Shown here in pieces: positions 61,741-64,000 of a stretch of DNA of 64,000 nt; the stretch's first letter is position 1, and every line of letters begins with the position of its first letter. Under the pieces are notes generated by a model. It was not told the DNA's origin. It searched no databases and saw only the letters and a program-made list of their open reading frames with translations. Source of the stretch: an uncultured Draconibacterium sp. (GTDB lineage: Bacteria > Bacteroidota > Bacteroidia > Bacteroidales > Prolixibacteraceae); NCBI RefSeq assembly GCF_963674925.1, contig NZ_OY771648.1, forward strand, positions 62,001 through 126,000. The letters run 5' to 3'. Both the position numbers and the translations under genes were made by a program.

Positions 61741-62319
61741 ATGTTTATTGAAAGAGATGTAAACAGCAATAAAAAAGTTGGCACCATTGAAGTTGTTGCC
61801 GGATCGATGTTTTCGGGAAAGACCGAAGAATTGATTAGGCGGCTGAAGCGTGCCAAAATTGCCAAACAAAAGGTGGAGATTTACAAGCCGATGGTTGACG
61901 TTCGTTACTCGGAAACAGAAGTGGTTTCACACGACGAAAATGCAATCCACTCCACTCCGGTTGAAAACTCGGCCAATATTTTGTTGCTTGCCGGCGATGT
62001 TGATGTGATTGGAATAGACGAAGCCCAGTTTTTTGATAAAGGTCTGATAGATGTGGTAACCCAGTTGGCCAACATGGGAATTCGTGTTATTGTTGCCGGA
62101 CTTGATATGGATTTTAAAGGCGAACCTTTTGGTCCTATTCCCGGACTGATGGCGGTTGCCGATTATATTACCAAAGTACACGCTATTTGTGTTCGGTGCG
62201 GAAGCATCGCACAATTCTCTCATCGTCTTTCCGAAAAAGAACAAGTGGTTCTGCTGGGCGAAAAAGACATTTACGAGCCACTTTGCCGAAGTTGTTACAA
62301 CAAAGCACATAAGGAATAA
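61741..62319 (+). CDS. tdk: Thymidine kinase
   Basis: 192 residues of the type II (tetrameric) family. Walker A is GSMFSGKTEELI, the DEAQFF segment carries the acidic residue of the active site, and a zinc ribbon is formed by CVRCG and CRSCY near the C-terminus. It phosphorylates thymidine in the salvage pathway. Its TAA stop shares one base with the start of murF-alr (TAATG), so the two are coupled. Confidence 0.95.
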   Translation: MFIERDVNSNKKVGTIEVVAGSMFSGKTEELIRRLKRAKIAKQKVEIYKPMVDVRYSETEVVSHDENAIHSTPVENSANILLLAGDVDVIGIDEAQFFDKGLIDVVTQLANMGIRVIVAGLDMDFKGEPFGPIPGLMAVADYITKVHAICVRCGSIAQFSHRLSEKEQVVLLGEKDIYEPLCRSCYNKAHKE

Positions 62320-64000
62320 TGATTAACCTGACGGCAAAACAAATATGTGCCGTAGTAAATGGTGAGCTTTTCGCTTCCTCATCGTTTCAGGATTTTACTG
62401 TTTCAGAAATTATTACCGACAGCCGGACTTTTTTCGGTGGATCAAACGCTGCTTTTTTTGCCTTAACCGGCCCTGTTTTTAACGGGCACAATTACATTGC
62501 GCAATTACGCAAAAAAGGTGTTCAGGTTTTTATCGTTTCCAACAAGAATTTTATTGAAGATAAAGCCTGCTACATTCTGGTGAAAAATACAGGCTTTGCA
62601 CTTCAGCAACTCGCAGCTTATAACCGTAACCGGTTTTTGCAACCTGTTATTGGCATTACCGGCAGCAACGGAAAAACCATTATAAAAGAATGGCTCTACG
62701 ATTTACTTTCTACTGAGCTAAAAATTGTACGAAGCCCGAAAAGCTACAACTCTCAGGTAGGTGTTCCCTTGTCGGCATTATTAATCGATAATCAATACGA
62801 CCTTGCCCTGTTAGAAGCAGGAATTTCGGAGCCCGGCGAAATGCAAAAGCTGGCACCAATCGTTCAGCCCGACATTGGTATTTTAACTAACATTGGCGAT
62901 GCTCACCAGGAAAATTTCACCTCGATGGAGGAGAAACTGAACGAGAAATTAAAACTTTTTACTGGTACAAAAAAGCTGGTGTTTCGTTCTGATCGCTCCT
63001 ACTCAAAAATTATAGCAGAGTTTTGCTCTCAAAAGAATATTGATCCCATAAACTGGTCGTTGGAGAACGATAGCGCACCGATACAGTTTAAAAGCAAAGT
63101 TAAATCGACTGACACTGAAATTGAAGCAAGAATTAATGATAAACATTATTCGTTTACAATTCCATTCACCGATGATTCAGCACTTGAAAATGCCTGCCAT
63201 TGTTTTGCTACGCTAATTGCGTTGGATAAAAATCCGAGTGATTTTCTTGTTCAGTTCAGTAGCCTACAACCTGTGGCTATGCGTCTGGAAATAAAACAAG
63301 GGATAAATAACTGCCTGCTGATTAACGACTATTACAATTCGGATTTGAATTCGCTGAGTATTGCACTGTCGGTGCTGAAACAGCAAGCGGCCAAAAGTCA
63401 TTTGTTTAAGCATGTAATTCTGTCCGATATTCAGCAAACTGGTATCGAAACAGCAAAACTTTATGCGAAAGTAAACCAGCTTTTACAGGAATGGGGAATT
63501 AACAAACTCACAGGAATTGGCAAAGACCTGTATCAGCACCAGCATATTTTTCAACTGGAAAGCGAGTTCTATGCCGATCGCAACGCGTTTGAAAAACACT
63601 TTCTGCGTAGCAACTATTCATCGTCGGCAATTCTATTAAAAGGTGCGCGGCAATTTGAGCTGGAGAAAATATCGGCACTACTGCAACAAAAAGCACATCA
63701 AACGGTGCTTGAAATCAACCTGAATGCATTGGTTCACAACCTGAATACTTTCCGTAAGTTGCTGCAACCGGAAACAAAAATAATGGTGATGGTTAAGGCT
63801 TTTTCGTACGGTAGTGGCGATGTGGAAATCGCACAACTTTTACAGCACCAAAATGTGGATTATCTGGCAGTTGCTGTGGCCGACGAAGGTGTTCAGTTGC
63901 GAAATGCAGGAATCACTACTCCAATTGTGGTAATGAATCCCGAACAAGACAGTTTTCAAAATATCATTGATTTTAGCCTGGAGCCCAACATTTACAGTTT
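62319..64000 (+). CDS. murF-alr: Bifunctional MurF ligase-alanine racemase, right end cut off
   Basis: Starts at the ATG at 62319, overlapping the tdk stop by one base, and runs out of the window after about 560 residues. The MurF part (about 1-460) has GITGSNGKTIIKEWL (ATP site), EAGISEPGEM and NIGDAHQENF. It adds D-Ala-D-Ala to the UDP-MurNAc-tripeptide. The racemase part begins about residue 467 (VLEINLNALVHNLNTFRK) with MVMVKAFSYGSGDVE, where Lys493 should bind pyridoxal phosphate. A MurF-Alr fusion is typical of Bacteroidota and links D-Ala supply with its use. Two of the key segments, including most of the racemase, lie outside the window. Confidence 0.92.
   Translation, partial: MINLTAKQICAVVNGELFASSSFQDFTVSEIITDSRTFFGGSNAAFFALTGPVFNGHNYIAQLRKKGVQVFIVSNKNFIEDKACYILVKNTGFALQQLAAYNRNRFLQPVIGITGSNGKTIIKEWLYDLLSTELKIVRSPKSYNSQVGVPLSALLIDNQYDLALLEAGISEPGEMQKLAPIVQPDIGILTNIGDAHQENFTSMEEKLNEKLKLFTGTKKLVFRSDRSYSKIIAEFCSQKNIDPINWSLENDSAPIQFKSKVKSTDTEIEARINDKHYSFTIPFTDDSALENACHCFATLIALDKNPSDFLVQFSSLQPVAMRLEIKQGINNCLLINDYYNSDLNSLSIALSVLKQQAAKSHLFKHVILSDIQQTGIETAKLYAKVNQLLQEWGINKLTGIGKDLYQHQHIFQLESEFYADRNAFEKHFLRSNYSSSAILLKGARQFELEKISALLQQKAHQTVLEINLNALVHNLNTFRKLLQPETKIMVMVKAFSYGSGDVEIAQLLQHQNVDYLAVAVADEGVQLRNAGITTPIVVMNPEQDSFQNIIDFSLEPNIYS

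Noticed and set aside
1..64000. tRNA, rRNA, CRISPR, insertion sequence or prophage
   Set aside because: No cloverleaf-like segment, repeat-spacer array, transposase or integrase reading frame was found.

Overview
The window reads as a chromosomal segment of a member of the Bacteroidota, most likely a marine-type Marinilabiliales/Prolixibacteraceae-like organism (the lineage below phylum is inference). Evidence: two tandem SusC/SusD pairs, a type IX secretion (CHU_C/gliding-type) C-terminal domain, the DUF4290-murA pair, a murF-alr fusion, MurA with Asp in place of the catalytic-loop Cys, an EF-G2 paralogue, very weak Shine-Dalgarno use, and repeated promoters of the Bacteroidota type (TTTG or TTG, about 19-20 nt, TAnnTTTG). 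No tRNA, rRNA, CRISPR array, insertion sequence or prophage was seen.

Layout. 1-564 (minus): start of a sulfur-assimilation-type operon (siroheme-synthase-like start, DUF2061) preceded by a 20-codon Met/Cys-rich leader ORF and an intrinsic terminator, which looks like a transcription attenuator. 941-3097: EF-G2 translation factor without the usual switch residues. 3406-6842: a coiled-coil membrane protein, a membrane protein split by a frameshift, and a T9SS-type secreted PKD protein. 7153-14115 (plus): PcrA/UvrD helicase, DUF4290, MurA, TlpA-like thioredoxin, GrpE, DnaJ. 14317-22489 (plus): Crp/Fnr regulator, SerA, transketolase, hybrid histidine kinase. 22564-28395 (minus): AckA, Pta, then an ECF sigma factor overlapping a protein with an anti-sigma-like N-terminus, one membrane helix and an outer-membrane beta-barrel. 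28647-30583 (plus): lipoprotein serpin and a second lipoprotein. 30925-36811 (minus): FadL/OmpP1-like porin, lipoamide dehydrogenase, MeaB GTPase, DUF1573 protein. 36971-45502 (plus): RprX/RprY-like two-component pair, rpmH (L34), PASTA protein-RluD-Ddl operon, DnaB, and a secreted amidotransferase-like protein. 45599-47864: RlmF, a doubtful small ORF and a secreted protein of unknown function. 48263-58581 (minus): two SusC/SusD operons sharing an upstream sequence block. 59297-64000: YjjG-like phosphatase, RsmI and an acidic protein (minus), divergent from thymidine kinase and MurF-Alr (plus, cut by the window end).

How it fits together. Most of the window is core physiology: cell wall precursor synthesis (MurA, Ddl, MurF-Alr, PASTA protein), replication/repair (DnaB, PcrA, Tdk), protein folding and translation (GrpE-DnaJ, L34, RluD, RlmF, RsmI, EF-G2), and central carbon metabolism (Tkt, SerA, Lpd, Pta-AckA). 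The accessory and regulatory parts are the Met/Cys leader attenuator, the sigma/dual-membrane anti-sigma pair, the serpin, and the SusCD operons with a shared upstream block and, for one of them, a terminator-like hairpin in the leader. The attenuator is the strongest candidate for an undescribed regulatory system.
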